Positions 1 to 9,659 of a stretch of DNA of 64,000 nt are shown in pieces. The notes beneath the pieces are model-generated. The model saw only the letters and a list, made by a program, of their open reading frames with translations. It ran no database searches and was not told the origin of the DNA. The position numbers and the translations under genes are program-made. The stretch is taken from contig JAISZR010000004.1 in assembly GCA_031284525.1 (NCBI GenBank), forward strand, positions 186,001 through 250,000, given 5' to 3'. The DNA is from Oscillospiraceae bacterium. GTDB lineage: Bacteria; Bacillota; Clostridia; Oscillospirales; Ruminococcaceae. How positions within the stretch are numbered: the stretch's first letter is position 1; the number at the start of each line of letters is the position of its first letter.

Positions 1-2
1 TG

Positions 3-815
3 AAGGAAATTGAGCATGTTGTTGAAGAAGGCGAAACAATCGAAGGGATTATTTCTTCATACGAGATGACGGAAAAGGAATTCAAAAAGCTGAATCCCGG
101 CACAGTCGCCGTTAACCCGGGTGATGGGCTAAGAGTGCGAGCTGCGGTCCCCCTTCTGGGAGTCAAGGTTGTTGCAACCGAAGTAGTGCGTGAGAGGGTC
201 CCGTTTAAAAGCGTGAAAATTTATACTTCCAGATATCCGCTTGGAGAGTCATTTCGCAAGCAGCGTGGCGTTGATGGCGAGGCTGATGTGACTTATAATG
301 TCACCTATATCAGGGATGAGCAACAAGCCAGAGTTGCTGTTTCTCAAAATGTTATAAAAGAAGCAGTTGATGAACAGATAATTATTGGGCAACGGCGTGG
401 CAATCATATTTATGACTATGGTGAGATCGTTTCGGATGTGGTGGATGCGAATTTCATTTGGCCTGTTGATGGCAAAAAAGGCTATGTGAGTTGTTATTTC
501 AGCCCGGGTGGCCACCGCGGTGTTGATATTTGTTCGGAGTTTGGGACCCCGATTTTGGCGAGTGATGCCGGGACGGTTATTAGTGCCGGCCTAGATGGAA
601 CTTATGGGAAAAGTGTTGTTATAAGGCACGAAAACGGGTTATTTACGAGATATGCTCATAATTCAGAGATATATGTCAAAGTTGGGCAGGTTGTGGTTCA
701 AGGGGAACATATTTCGGCAATGGGGAGGACGGGGAATGCATCTGGAGTGCACTTGCACTTTGAAATTCTAAAAAACGGAACACAAATCGATCCAAGGCAA
801 TATATTGAGAGGTGA
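3..815 (+). CDS. LysM-G5-M23 family metallopeptidase (5' truncated by window)
   Basis: Frame is open from the window start (KEIEHVVEEGETIEGIISSYEMTEKEFKKLNPG = LysM-like), then a G5-like segment, then GYVSCYFSPGGHRGVDICSEFGTPILASDAGTV...HLHFEI (M23 HxxxD and HLHFE motifs). Confidence 0.9.
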   Translation, partial: KEIEHVVEEGETIEGIISSYEMTEKEFKKLNPGTVAVNPGDGLRVRAAVPLLGVKVVATEVVRERVPFKSVKIYTSRYPLGESFRKQRGVDGEADVTYNVTYIRDEQQARVAVSQNVIKEAVDEQIIIGQRRGNHIYDYGEIVSDVVDANFIWPVDGKKGYVSCYFSPGGHRGVDICSEFGTPILASDAGTVISAGLDGTYGKSVVIRHENGLFTRYAHNSEIYVKVGQVVVQGEHISAMGRTGNASGVHLHFEILKNGTQIDPRQYIER

Positions 816-2368
816 TCACTATCCAGGAGGTCGTGGTGGAGCGAACAAGAACACAAAAAACAATGCGTAATTTGTTATTCATAATTCCTTGCCAGATTAT
901 TCTCCTTATCCTGGAATTTCACCTCAGGCGGAAGTTTTCGAATGTTCTTCGTGCAAATCAAGTGGGTGTGGAAAACACATTTAAAAAGATCCTAATGTTT
1001 TTTTCTGCCGCGAATCTGGGGTTAATTCCAGCGATTTCATATAGTCTTTATAAACCATTAGCTGCAAATGACATCGAAAAGGTAAAAGCCACTGTAAAGT
1101 TCATCAGGAATCTGTGCTGGACATTGGCAACCCTTTTCATGTTAATTGGCATCCCCTTCACTTTCTGCTTGCAATTGGTGGTTAACAAGGCTGACAATAT
1201 ATATGCCATTCCCGGCATAAGGCTTATATATTTGTTGTCTTTGGTGAATATCGTTCTTCCTTGGTTTTTTGCTCATCGGCAATCGGTAATTTTATATGAC
1301 CAGAAGAAATACATTGTGGTTTTAATTAACTTTATTGCGGTTTCAATCAGGATTATCGCGCAGATTATTTTCTTGGACAAAAGACCGAGTTTGGTCTCTT
1401 TTGTTGTGTGCATGGTATTTTCGACGCTTTTGGAGGGACTAATGGTCTTTTCTGTTTCCAAATGGCAATATCCGTTTTTATCTGAAAAGGGTGGAAGTAG
1501 TCTTTCGCGTAAAGAAGTCACTGCGTCTTTAAAAAATGCTTGGGGAGGCTCCCTTAGCCAAGTGTTTGGCCTTATTGTTAATGTTACAAACGGCGTGTAT
1601 ATTTCTAGGTTTGCTGGGCTTTCGGCTGCCGGGATACAATCGTCATATGATGCGATTCTTGAGGTGATTAAGACATTCAACTGGAATTTTTGTGAAGCCA
1701 TTGGGCCGAGTGTTGGAAATTTGGCAGCACTAGGGGAGCACAAAAAACTGGAGAAACGTTTTTTTTCGCTTTTGTTATTGAGCAATTGGATCTTTGGTAG
1801 CGCCGTGTGTGTGCTTGTGCCCAATTTCGCTCCGTTAGTCCGGGTTTGGAGGCCTAGCCTTACGGTGTTTGACAATTTTACAAGCGCTGTGATATTCGCC
1901 AATTTTTATGTGTTTGCAATTAGAAAACTTATCTTGATGTTTAAGGGGAATATGGGGATTTATTGGGCTGGGAAATATGTGACGTTTTGGGAAGCGGTTT
2001 TGAATTTAATTTTGGGGTATCTACTTCGCGGTTATGGTGTTGCCGGGATCTCTGCGGCGCTGACAATTAGTATTTTGTGCACTTGTTTTTGGTGGGACCC
2101 TTTGTTGCTCTTCAGACTTGGTTTTAAAACTTCGTCAGTCCCGTTTTTCAAAAAGCAGTTGGTATATTACCTGATGACTGGAATTTCTTGCATAATTTCG
2201 GTTTTTATGTGCGTCCGGCTAGATCTTTTGGGTTGGCCAAGAGTGCTTATTGGCGGGATAATCAGCATTTTTGCGCAAACTTCGGTATTTTGGGTTATGT
2301 TTCGAACGACTGAGGAGTTTTTGTTCTTAAAAGGCTTGGCACGAAGGGTATTTGTCAGTCGTGTTTGA
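812..2368 (+). CDS. Polysaccharide/lipid II-type flippase (MATE/Wzx-like membrane protein)
   Basis: Multi-TM protein with 'NLGLIPAISYSLYKPLAAND' signature of oligosaccharide flippases. GTG start overlaps the upstream stop (GTGA). The internal ATG (MRNLLF...) is an alternative start. Confidence 0.7.
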   Translation: MITIQEVVVERTRTQKTMRNLLFIIPCQIILLILEFHLRRKFSNVLRANQVGVENTFKKILMFFSAANLGLIPAISYSLYKPLAANDIEKVKATVKFIRNLCWTLATLFMLIGIPFTFCLQLVVNKADNIYAIPGIRLIYLLSLVNIVLPWFFAHRQSVILYDQKKYIVVLINFIAVSIRIIAQIIFLDKRPSLVSFVVCMVFSTLLEGLMVFSVSKWQYPFLSEKGGSSLSRKEVTASLKNAWGGSLSQVFGLIVNVTNGVYISRFAGLSAAGIQSSYDAILEVIKTFNWNFCEAIGPSVGNLAALGEHKKLEKRFFSLLLLSNWIFGSAVCVLVPNFAPLVRVWRPSLTVFDNFTSAVIFANFYVFAIRKLILMFKGNMGIYWAGKYVTFWEAVLNLILGYLLRGYGVAGISAALTISILCTCFWWDPLLLFRLGFKTSSVPFFKKQLVYYLMTGISCIISVFMCVRLDLLGWPRVLIGGIISIFAQTSVFWVMFRTTEEFLFLKGLARRVFVSRV

Positions 2369-2515
2369 TGCGGTGGCTTGTGGTAATTTATTGCTTGGCT
2401 GCGGGCAAAAGTGAGGAGGCTGCGTACAGTTTGTTTTTTGAGAAAAGACGGCATCGTGGTACAAGTTGAGTGGTGAAGCTGGATGTGATTTAAAAAGTTT
2501 CTGGAAGAGGGGTGC

Positions 2516-3772
2516 GTGATTGTGGGTGTAAGTACGGGTCCGGTCAAAGGGACAAAAGATTACCTGCCGCCTGAAGTTATGGTGCGAGATTATGTAAAGA
2601 GCCTTATCTTGGAAATCTACCGCCAAAATGGCTTTCAAAGAATTGAAACTCCCATGATGGAGAGCATAGAACGGCTGGATAGGAGCGATGGGGGTGAGAA
2701 TCTTTCATTAATCTTTAAAATTTTGAAACGTGGCGCTGACCTTGATTTGAGTAAACAAAACCCTAAAGAAAACGATCTTGTTGATAGCGGTTTGCGGTAC
2801 GACTTGACACTGCCACTTGCAAGATATTATGCGAACAATTGGCATTTTTTGAAAAATCCATTTAAAGTTATTCAAGTTGATAAGGTTTTTCGTGCCGAAA
2901 AGCCGCAAAAGGGGAGATTACGGGAGTTTTATCAGTGCGATATAGATATCATTGGGGATGAGAGTGTCGATGCTGAAATCGAGCTAATTTTTGTGACTAG
3001 TGAGGTTCTTTTAAGGCTTGGCTTTTCCAATTTTGTTGTTAGGGTTAACGACAGAAGAATCTTGAAAAATATAATTATTTCTGCGGGTTTTAGTGCAGGT
3101 GAAGTTTCGAGTGTTTGCATCTCAATCGATAAGTTAGATAAATTGGGGATGAGTGGCGTAAAAGAAGAACTTATCACAAAAGGGTTTGATGTTGGTACGG
3201 TCGAGAATTTGGTTAAAATTATGTCGGATGCGTCATTTGAGAGCTTTGAAACTTTGAGTGATTTTTGCAGCGAAACTGGCGTGGTCGAGAGCCTAAAGCG
3301 GGTTGTCAACACATCGAATGAACTCGCCGAGGGCAGGTATAAGGTTGAATATGATAAGTCCCTTGTTCGTGGGATGGGGTATTATACTGGGATGGTATTC
3401 GAAATCGTTGTCCCATCGTTTGGGGCCTCGATAGCGGGTGGCGGTCGTTATGACAACATGATCGGGACCTTCATGAAAGATCAGGTCCCGGCAGTTGGGT
3501 TTTCAATTGGTTTCGAAAGGATAACTAGCATCATGCTAGAAAATGGAATGTGCAATCCCGAAGCTGCAGAAACGGTCGCGGTGATCTATGGCGAAAACTC
3601 CGGAGTGGCTGATGCGATAAAAAAATCAAATGAGTTGAAGCAGCAAGATTACAAGGTCACGCTCTTTAAGAAGACAAAAAAACCAGGTAAACAGCTAGCA
3701 TCCCTAGAAGAAGCAGGTTTTAGCTATGTGTGCATCTTGGATGAAACAGGTGAACTCAGGTCACTTAACTGA
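2516..3772 (+). CDS. hisS: Histidyl-tRNA synthetase
   Basis: Class II aaRS motifs: GTKDYLPPE, LRYDLTLPLARYYA, FRAEKPQKGRLREFYQCDIDIIG, RGMGYYTGMVFE, AGGGRYDN, VGFSIGFERI; C-terminal anticodon-binding domain. Confidence 0.9.
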   Translation: MIVGVSTGPVKGTKDYLPPEVMVRDYVKSLILEIYRQNGFQRIETPMMESIERLDRSDGGENLSLIFKILKRGADLDLSKQNPKENDLVDSGLRYDLTLPLARYYANNWHFLKNPFKVIQVDKVFRAEKPQKGRLREFYQCDIDIIGDESVDAEIELIFVTSEVLLRLGFSNFVVRVNDRRILKNIIISAGFSAGEVSSVCISIDKLDKLGMSGVKEELITKGFDVGTVENLVKIMSDASFESFETLSDFCSETGVVESLKRVVNTSNELAEGRYKVEYDKSLVRGMGYYTGMVFEIVVPSFGASIAGGGRYDNMIGTFMKDQVPAVGFSIGFERITSIMLENGMCNPEAAETVAVIYGENSGVADAIKKSNELKQQDYKVTLFKKTKKPGKQLASLEEAGFSYVCILDETGELRSLN

Positions 3773-3792
3773 AAGATGAACGAGGAAGGACT

Positions 3793-4599
3793 ATGATAAA
3801 GGCGGATTTTCATACACATTCCGAATTTTCTGTAGATTCGCGGATGACGCTTTCAGAAATGGCGGAAAGAGCGATGGAACTAGGGCTAGAGGTTTTGTGT
3901 GTCACAGATCATTACGAGTTGGGGCAATGTGACGATCTAGGCGCGGAAGAACTGTTTGACGTGCCACGTTACTTTGATGCACTGCGGGAAGTTAAAGAGC
4001 GCTACATGGGCAAAATTGATATCAGATTCGGCGTTGAGCTTGGGTTAGTGAAAAGTTCAAAAGAGGAACTGCACAATTTTGTGGCGGCGAATAACTTTGA
4101 TTTTATAATAGGTTCTTCGCATTCCTCCAACGGCAAAAAACTATCTAATTTAGAGTTCTTTGAAGGTCGTTCGGAACAAACGGCCTTCCTTGAATGTTTT
4201 CAGTCTATTCTCGAAAATGTGAAAAATCTTGATTGCTATAGCGTGTATGGACACCTAGATTATGTGGCAAGGTATGGACCAACTAAGGGCAGAAATTTCC
4301 GTATTGCGGATTATCATGAGGTTCTTGAATCGATTCTCAGGATTATCATAGGGAATGGTCATGGAATCGAAGTGAACACATCTGGATTTCATTATGGCCT
4401 TGGCAACCCGCATCCTCACAAGGATATCCTAGCGCTTTATAAGGAGCTAGGTGGTGAGATCATCACAGTTGGCAGCGACGCACACACCCCCAAAAGAATT
4501 GGGGCTGATTTCGGGAGGGTCGCCGACCTGCTAAAAAGTCTGGGTTTTAGATATTATTCAACTTTCAAGGATAAAGAGCCAATGTTTCACAACTTGTGA
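3793..4599 (+). CDS. PHP-domain phosphoesterase (histidinol-phosphatase HisJ/K family)
   Basis: DFHTHSEFS, CVTDHYE, GHLDYVARY, GSDAHTP metal-binding motifs. Confidence 0.85.
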   Translation: MIKADFHTHSEFSVDSRMTLSEMAERAMELGLEVLCVTDHYELGQCDDLGAEELFDVPRYFDALREVKERYMGKIDIRFGVELGLVKSSKEELHNFVAANNFDFIIGSSHSSNGKKLSNLEFFEGRSEQTAFLECFQSILENVKNLDCYSVYGHLDYVARYGPTKGRNFRIADYHEVLESILRIIIGNGHGIEVNTSGFHYGLGNPHPHKDILALYKELGGEIITVGSDAHTPKRIGADFGRVADLLKSLGFRYYSTFKDKEPMFHNL

Positions 4600-4699
4600 T
4601 TTGCCTGCTGCCGCTGCTATGGGCGCGGCACTGCTACGATATTTTAATGGCCTGGGGAACAAATTGCAAGGTGACGGGAATGCACAAAGTTACATCTAC

Positions 4700-5650
4700 T
4701 CAGTCCCTAGGTTCCTGCTGTGCCCGGTCGCAACTGTTCTTCCCTCTCCGCGTGATGGCAAAGTACTGAAGAGAACACTGTGCGGCGATGGCAAACGGGA
4801 ATACAATCAACGAAACCGGCCAGGAAACAAGCATCCCCAATGCAATAGCGATTCCGAGGGCTGTCATCCACAGGGTTGCGCAAAGCAGCCCGAATTTTTC
4901 GTCTTGGTAGATTTCGTTGTATTTTTGGGCAATGTTTAAAGCTCCGGGTTTCGTCCGCGGTTTTTCTGTGATGAGCAAAAAGAACAAAAAGGCCAGAGCT
5001 GGCAGAACAAAAGGGATTAAGGCGGAGAAGGCCGAAACTGAGTTGCCGATGATTATTCTCCTTCCGAATCCAAAAAAAAATGGGTCAAACAGATTGTTTG
5101 TTGGTATGCCAGAAAATAGCAGAGCGGAACTAATGAATAGACCAGAAATCAGCAGTAGTGCTGCCAGTGCGTAAAGAAGACTACGATTTTTTTCCAAGGC
5201 GTAGTGGGTCCTTGTTTCCTGCGTTAATCCCAAATAAACAAAACCACTCAACGAGATGGCGACAAACGGAGTTGCGGCGTAAATTACGGTGTCAATTTGT
5301 CTGGTGGAAAAAGCCAGAATAGCGCAAATTAGCAGCCCGAAAATAAATGTCAATCCCGCGAGTGAATAGCCGATTGCGTGTGCTTTGCCCACAACAGTCC
5401 GTTGGTTATATGCGTCCCAAATAACTTCCTTGCGCTTTTGTCGACTGATGCAATCAGCAGCCTCTGTGATATCCCCGAGTTGCGCGATAGCCTTTTCAAG
5501 TGCTTCTTGTTCGCTATTCCCATTTTTTGTCATATCGTTTACGCGTTCCCGAAGATTAGCTGCGATCTCTTCCTTAAAATCCTTCAAGTCGGGTGTTTCC
5601 TCATACCCCTCAAAAATTTTTGCGAGTGCTTGTTCAATTTGTTCGTTCAT
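4700..5650 (-). CDS. Membrane protein with permease-prefix (HAAS-type) N-terminus, partner of PadR regulator
   Basis: N-terminus MNEQIEQALAKIFEGYEETPDLKDFKEEIAANLRERVNDMTKNGNSEQEALEKAIAQLGD is a typical permease-prefix domain, followed by TM helices. ATG at 5650 chosen over the longer ORF start at 5920. Confidence 0.75.
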   Translation of the reverse strand: MNEQIEQALAKIFEGYEETPDLKDFKEEIAANLRERVNDMTKNGNSEQEALEKAIAQLGDITEAADCISRQKRKEVIWDAYNQRTVVGKAHAIGYSLAGLTFIFGLLICAILAFSTRQIDTVIYAATPFVAISLSGFVYLGLTQETRTHYALEKNRSLLYALAALLLISGLFISSALLFSGIPTNNLFDPFFFGFGRRIIIGNSVSAFSALIPFVLPALAFLFFLLITEKPRTKPGALNIAQKYNEIYQDEKFGLLCATLWMTALGIAIALGMLVSWPVSLIVFPFAIAAQCSLQYFAITRRGKNSCDRAQQEPRD

Positions 5651-5990
5651 CAAACAGTTCCTCCTCGAATAAATTCGATAAGATTTTGCTGGCAAATTTC
5701 CATTCGGCGATATTTTTCTCCCACATCCCGAGTCCAGCGTCTGTGATCTTATAATATTTTCGCCGCCCTCCACTGGATTCATCGCCCCAATAAGATGAAA
5801 TGCACCCGAGTTGCTCCAAACGCCTAAAAGACGAATAAAGTGTCGCTTCTTTGAGTTCAAATGAACTATCAGTTTTCTCCAAGATAGATTTGCAGATTTC
5901 ATACCCGTAACTGTCGCCACCTTTTAGGAGACTCAAGACGATTGTGTCTGTGTGTCCACGCAACAGATCGGAAGACATTTTTATACGCAT
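5634..5990 (-). CDS. PadR family transcriptional regulator
   Basis: LLRGHTDTIVLSLLKGGDSYGYEICKSI...EATLYSSFRRLEQLGCISSYWGDESSGGRRKYYKITDAG. Start taken at MRIKMSS (5990). Overlaps the downstream membrane protein gene. Confidence 0.9.
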   Translation of the reverse strand: MRIKMSSDLLRGHTDTIVLSLLKGGDSYGYEICKSILEKTDSSFELKEATLYSSFRRLEQLGCISSYWGDESSGGRRKYYKITDAGLGMWEKNIAEWKFASKILSNLFEEELFDERTN

Positions 5991-6272
5991 TACATCACCT
6001 CTCACATTAGCATGATATCACATACTAGTGTGCCTGTCAAGATAGTATGATCACTTCTATACAGCTGAGACTCGGTACCTCATGCGTTGCGTGGCATATT
6101 AGCACTGATTAGCGCGCTGGAAGTTTGGGGTGTGAAGCTGAAAACCGGGGGAATGATTCGAAGTGAGGAGCATAGGTGATATAGATGATAAAGATGTCGG
6201 GTGCCCGGCGAAACGGGTGAACATCAGATCCGTCGTATACGCGGGTGGTAGGGTGCATTTTTTCTCAATCAA

Positions 6273-6929
6273 TTATAGATATTTACTTGCTTCTTTTATG
6301 CTCAGTGGTGCAAGTCTATCTCGATATTTCTCAATAAAGCTTAGCACCCACTCGGGATTTGTTTTGCTATAATCCCGCAAGCTCCAGCCTATCGCCTTGT
6401 TGATGAAGAATTCGGTTTGTCCGAGGTTGTTCACAATGATTTCTTCCAGTAACTTGGTGTTTGTTTTTTCTTTTCGCAAAAGTTGATGGTCAATTGCAAT
6501 TCTTCGAAGCCAGAAATTATCGTCGCGGCTCCACTTTGCCAAAACTTTGTTAATTTCGGGAAAGTTAAGTGCAATGCCTCCCACCAGTTTGTCCAGACTA
6601 TCAATGGTATCCCACCAGGGTTCTTTGGTAGCTAACTCTTTAATTTTTGGCAGGTCATTCGGCGTGAGTGTTTTACGCCTAATAATGAGATAATCCATTG
6701 CCACATATTTAAATTCGCGATATGATTTTTGCCAACAAGTTTTAATGAAATCCCAATCTGTAAAATCCTCTTTTCGAGCAGTCTTAAAAACTTCTTTGCA
6801 AATGTTTTTCCTTTTGGGGGCCGGGAGACCTAGGAATGGGAATTGGTTGCGCATATAAGCGCTCATTTTGCTTGCTTGTCCCTTGTTGCCACTATGTTCC
6901 ATCTGCAAAAACAGGCCGTCATATTCCAT
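6273..6929 (-). CDS. DNA alkylation repair protein (AlkD-like HEAT repeat glycosylase family)
   Basis: FPFLGLPAPKRKNICKEVFK, EPWWDTIDSLDKLVGG, NFWLRRIAIDHQLLRK, FFINKAIGWSLRDYSKTNPEWV are AlkD family hallmarks. Confidence 0.9.
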   Translation of the reverse strand: MEYDGLFLQMEHSGNKGQASKMSAYMRNQFPFLGLPAPKRKNICKEVFKTARKEDFTDWDFIKTCWQKSYREFKYVAMDYLIIRRKTLTPNDLPKIKELATKEPWWDTIDSLDKLVGGIALNFPEINKVLAKWSRDDNFWLRRIAIDHQLLRKEKTNTKLLEEIIVNNLGQTEFFINKAIGWSLRDYSKTNPEWVLSFIEKYRDRLAPLSIKEASKYL

Positions 6930-7020
6930 TATTCTCGTGCCACTTTCTTGCCCCCAAAGAGGGTGAATACATGTGAAACTTGATAATACAAATTTTTGCT
7001 GCCTGCAAGGTCGGTTTCTG

Positions 7021-8898
7021 TTAAGTATTCAAAAACCATATTCTTGCGTCAAAGTTCACCATAGAGTCGCATAATATGAACACACGGTTTCTTTTGTTTT
7101 TTCTGGCATCCATCCGACTTTTTGTGTATTCAAGTGCCGAAGATAGGTAATTTTGTGCATTGTATTTTACAGAATTCAGATCCAAATTGTGCTTGATGAT
7201 ATCAAATATTTTTTGATTGTGGTTATATATAATAAGCTCGGAATTGCCGGCATCAGTACACTTTTTTATGAATGGGACAAAATGCGTTGCCTTGCGTGTC
7301 AACTTATCGCTCCCAGAAGTGTATATAAAGTAATTGTAGCAGTCTGGATCCTTGGAAATCATATCTTCAAAAGGAGTGATTCCTTGAGCGTTAAATTTTA
7401 TAATTCCCGTTATTATTTCGGTATCGGGACCGAATAAATCTTTATAAAATCCGTTTAAAATTCGTTGTGGCCGCGCTATTATTTCGGCTTTATCTATTCC
7501 GTTTTGGAGAGCTTCTCCGGATAGATTTATTTTGTTGGAATTTTTTAAATTCAATAAACATGCCGTCGCGATTCCGATATTTTCCATTTGGAAACTATCC
7601 AAGAAAGATTTAGATTTTTTGAGCTTTAAATTGTACCCTAGGCCACTAAAAACGAGATTTTCGTCCTCTCCATTTTGGGGTGTGGATCGATTTATAAACC
7701 AGTCCCGACCGTATTCTATTGTTTTTGTTTTTATTATATTTTTTGCAACCCTTCTTATCTCGCTGAGTCCGTCTGGCTCTTGATTTGCCACTATCATCGG
7801 GACGCCCTTTTTCCCCAGCATTGCCTTATGATAAGCTGTGGCTGTGGTGTTGAATTCCAAAACTCCCAGGGCGTTTGGCTTAGGCATACAGTTATCATTA
7901 CTTCCAATGCCATATTTTATGTGGGTCAATAAGGTTGATATGGTTTCTTTTTCACTGAACACATTAGTAAAATCATTAAGCCCGCCAACAACTACTTCAA
8001 CAATTGTGAAATCAGCTAGATTCCGGCTGAACGCGAGCATTGCTATTGGGATAGAAAAACTCCAGTACAGAACGTCGTTATACTTTTGAGAAGTCGCATT
8101 TTTCCCTTCTGCGATATCTTTCTTGTCGGCCTCTTCCACGGCTTTTAGATATTCCGGCTTATTTTTAACCCTTTCATAAGCTTCCTTCACTTCACAAATT
8201 AGCTCGTAATAGTAGTTGTCGCCTATTTCTTTTCCGGATACAACATAGTTTTCATTGTTTCTTATAATGTATGGATTTGTGTATTTGTGGACTACATAGC
8301 CACTTTCTTGAAGCATCGATTGAATAAGGGCGCAAACAGAACCCTTCCCGTTCGACCCAGTAACGTGAATTACAGGAGGAACTTTTTTTTCGGGGTTGCC
8401 CAGCTCATCCAACAAAAATTTCGAAAGTACACGGTCTCGCTGACACCACTTATTGCTGCTACGTCTGAAGAAATTAGGATTTTCTTTAGTAAACTTGCGT
8501 AGACCGGTGTTGCATGTTTCCGCTCTCATGAGATCTTTATTGGCACCATAGTTTATCAAAAGATCGTTAATGTTTGCAGCTAATTTTCTTTTTCTTGATG
8601 ACACTAAAGCTTCATTCAGATAAATTTGCGGTATCGCCTGAAAATGGTTTCTCAAAACTGAGTCAAGGTCGTTAAACACTTTATCTTTGGTGCTGGTCTC
8701 CAGTGTTTTGAGCAGCAATTCGCCGTTCGCAAATTTGTTTTCAAAATTCGAACTTTGGGGATTCGACCCAACTAAAGAGTTGCCCCGCTCTGGGTTTTGT
8801 AGCGCATTTCTGCTTGCCAAAATCTTTAAAGTCAGGTGGGATGGCAACATACTCAACGCAATAAAACAGGCCAACCACCTATTTTTTTTGATCTTCAT
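7021..8898 (-). CDS. FolC-like Mur ligase family protein with N-terminal extension and signal-peptide-like start
   Basis: VIHVTGSNGKGSVCALIQSMLQESGYVVHKYTNPYI (FolC P-loop), TIVEVVVGGLNDFTNVF, and an ARPQRI C-terminal motif. About 170 aa precede the ligase core; N-terminus MKIKKNRWLACFIALSMLPSHLTLKILA is hydrophobic. Confidence 0.75.
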   Translation of the reverse strand: MKIKKNRWLACFIALSMLPSHLTLKILASRNALQNPERGNSLVGSNPQSSNFENKFANGELLLKTLETSTKDKVFNDLDSVLRNHFQAIPQIYLNEALVSSRKRKLAANINDLLINYGANKDLMRAETCNTGLRKFTKENPNFFRRSSNKWCQRDRVLSKFLLDELGNPEKKVPPVIHVTGSNGKGSVCALIQSMLQESGYVVHKYTNPYIIRNNENYVVSGKEIGDNYYYELICEVKEAYERVKNKPEYLKAVEEADKKDIAEGKNATSQKYNDVLYWSFSIPIAMLAFSRNLADFTIVEVVVGGLNDFTNVFSEKETISTLLTHIKYGIGSNDNCMPKPNALGVLEFNTTATAYHKAMLGKKGVPMIVANQEPDGLSEIRRVAKNIIKTKTIEYGRDWFINRSTPQNGEDENLVFSGLGYNLKLKKSKSFLDSFQMENIGIATACLLNLKNSNKINLSGEALQNGIDKAEIIARPQRILNGFYKDLFGPDTEIITGIIKFNAQGITPFEDMISKDPDCYNYFIYTSGSDKLTRKATHFVPFIKKCTDAGNSELIIYNHNQKIFDIIKHNLDLNSVKYNAQNYLSSALEYTKSRMDARKNKRNRVFILCDSMVNFDARIWFLNT

Positions 8899-9065
8899 AT
8901 TAATTTCCTCCCCTGCACTTTAATGAACCGCCCCTAATAAAGTGGTCAAAAAGAAACACGGGGAAGACAAACCACCTACTCGTTTTACGAACTTCCCAAA
9001 AATAAGTTGCATAACTCGGTTCAAAAAAAATGATTTTTAAAGCATTTTTTGTGCTTTTCTTCATT

Positions 9066-9551
9066 CTATTTGGCGCTTAATTTGCCACTGGAATTTGTCG
9101 TGGAAAATGTCATTAAAATGGCGTCTTCATGCGGATTTTTATAAAAACCGGTACGTCTCCCAACTTCACAAAAACCACACCCCAAGTAAAGCGAAATTGC
9201 CGCGAGATTAGATTGCCTAACCTCCAACATTACGGATTCTAATCCCAAATTAACCGCTTTGTCAAGCACTATCTTTACCAAGAACTTCCCGATTCCAAGC
9301 CCCCGGGAACCTTTTGCAACTGCCACTTTGTTAATATACGCCTCATCTAAAACACTATACGCAAAGATATGCCCCAAAACCGCATCAGAATCAGGATTGA
9401 TTGCAACAAGACAAATGCTGTTTTCCTTTTGCAACTCGCTCAAAATATTCGCTTTGCTCCATGTCTCTTTGCCGCATTCCGCCTCGATTTTTAACACATG
9501 TTCAAGGTGAGAAGCTTCCATTTTTTGTGATTCTAACTTCATAACTTGCAC
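9066..9551 (-). CDS. rimI: Ribosomal protein S18-alanine N-acetyltransferase (GNAT)
   Basis: INKVAVAKGSRGLGIGKFLVKIVLDKAVNLGLESVMLEVRQSNLAAISLYLGCGFCEVGRRTGFYKNPHEDAILM is RimI-type. Confidence 0.85.
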   Translation of the reverse strand: MQVMKLESQKMEASHLEHVLKIEAECGKETWSKANILSELQKENSICLVAINPDSDAVLGHIFAYSVLDEAYINKVAVAKGSRGLGIGKFLVKIVLDKAVNLGLESVMLEVRQSNLAAISLYLGCGFCEVGRRTGFYKNPHEDAILMTFSTTNSSGKLSAK

Positions 9552-9659
9552 CTACACTTCACTAGGCACGTTTCGAGCTGTTTTAGTTAACCCGCTTTAA
9601 GGGGCCAATTTCCCACGTAACGCATTCCACGATGTTGGCAAGATATCCGGGTTCGCTTC

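Noticed and set aside
4601-5746. Several + strand ORFs (4601..4939, 4917..5174, 5378..5746) in the track
   Set aside because: They lie opposite the well-supported permease-prefix and PadR genes and show no domain-like sequence.
6006-6040. Palindrome-like sequence around ACATACTAGTGTG as a PadR operator
   Set aside because: Only a short imperfect symmetry; plausible but not supportable without homologues or binding data.
6130-6272. Possible structured RNA in the gap between PadR and AlkD-like genes (GGGTGCCCGGCGAAACGGGTG)
   Set aside because: No match to a riboswitch, SRP RNA, 6S RNA or tRNA consensus that I can recognise.
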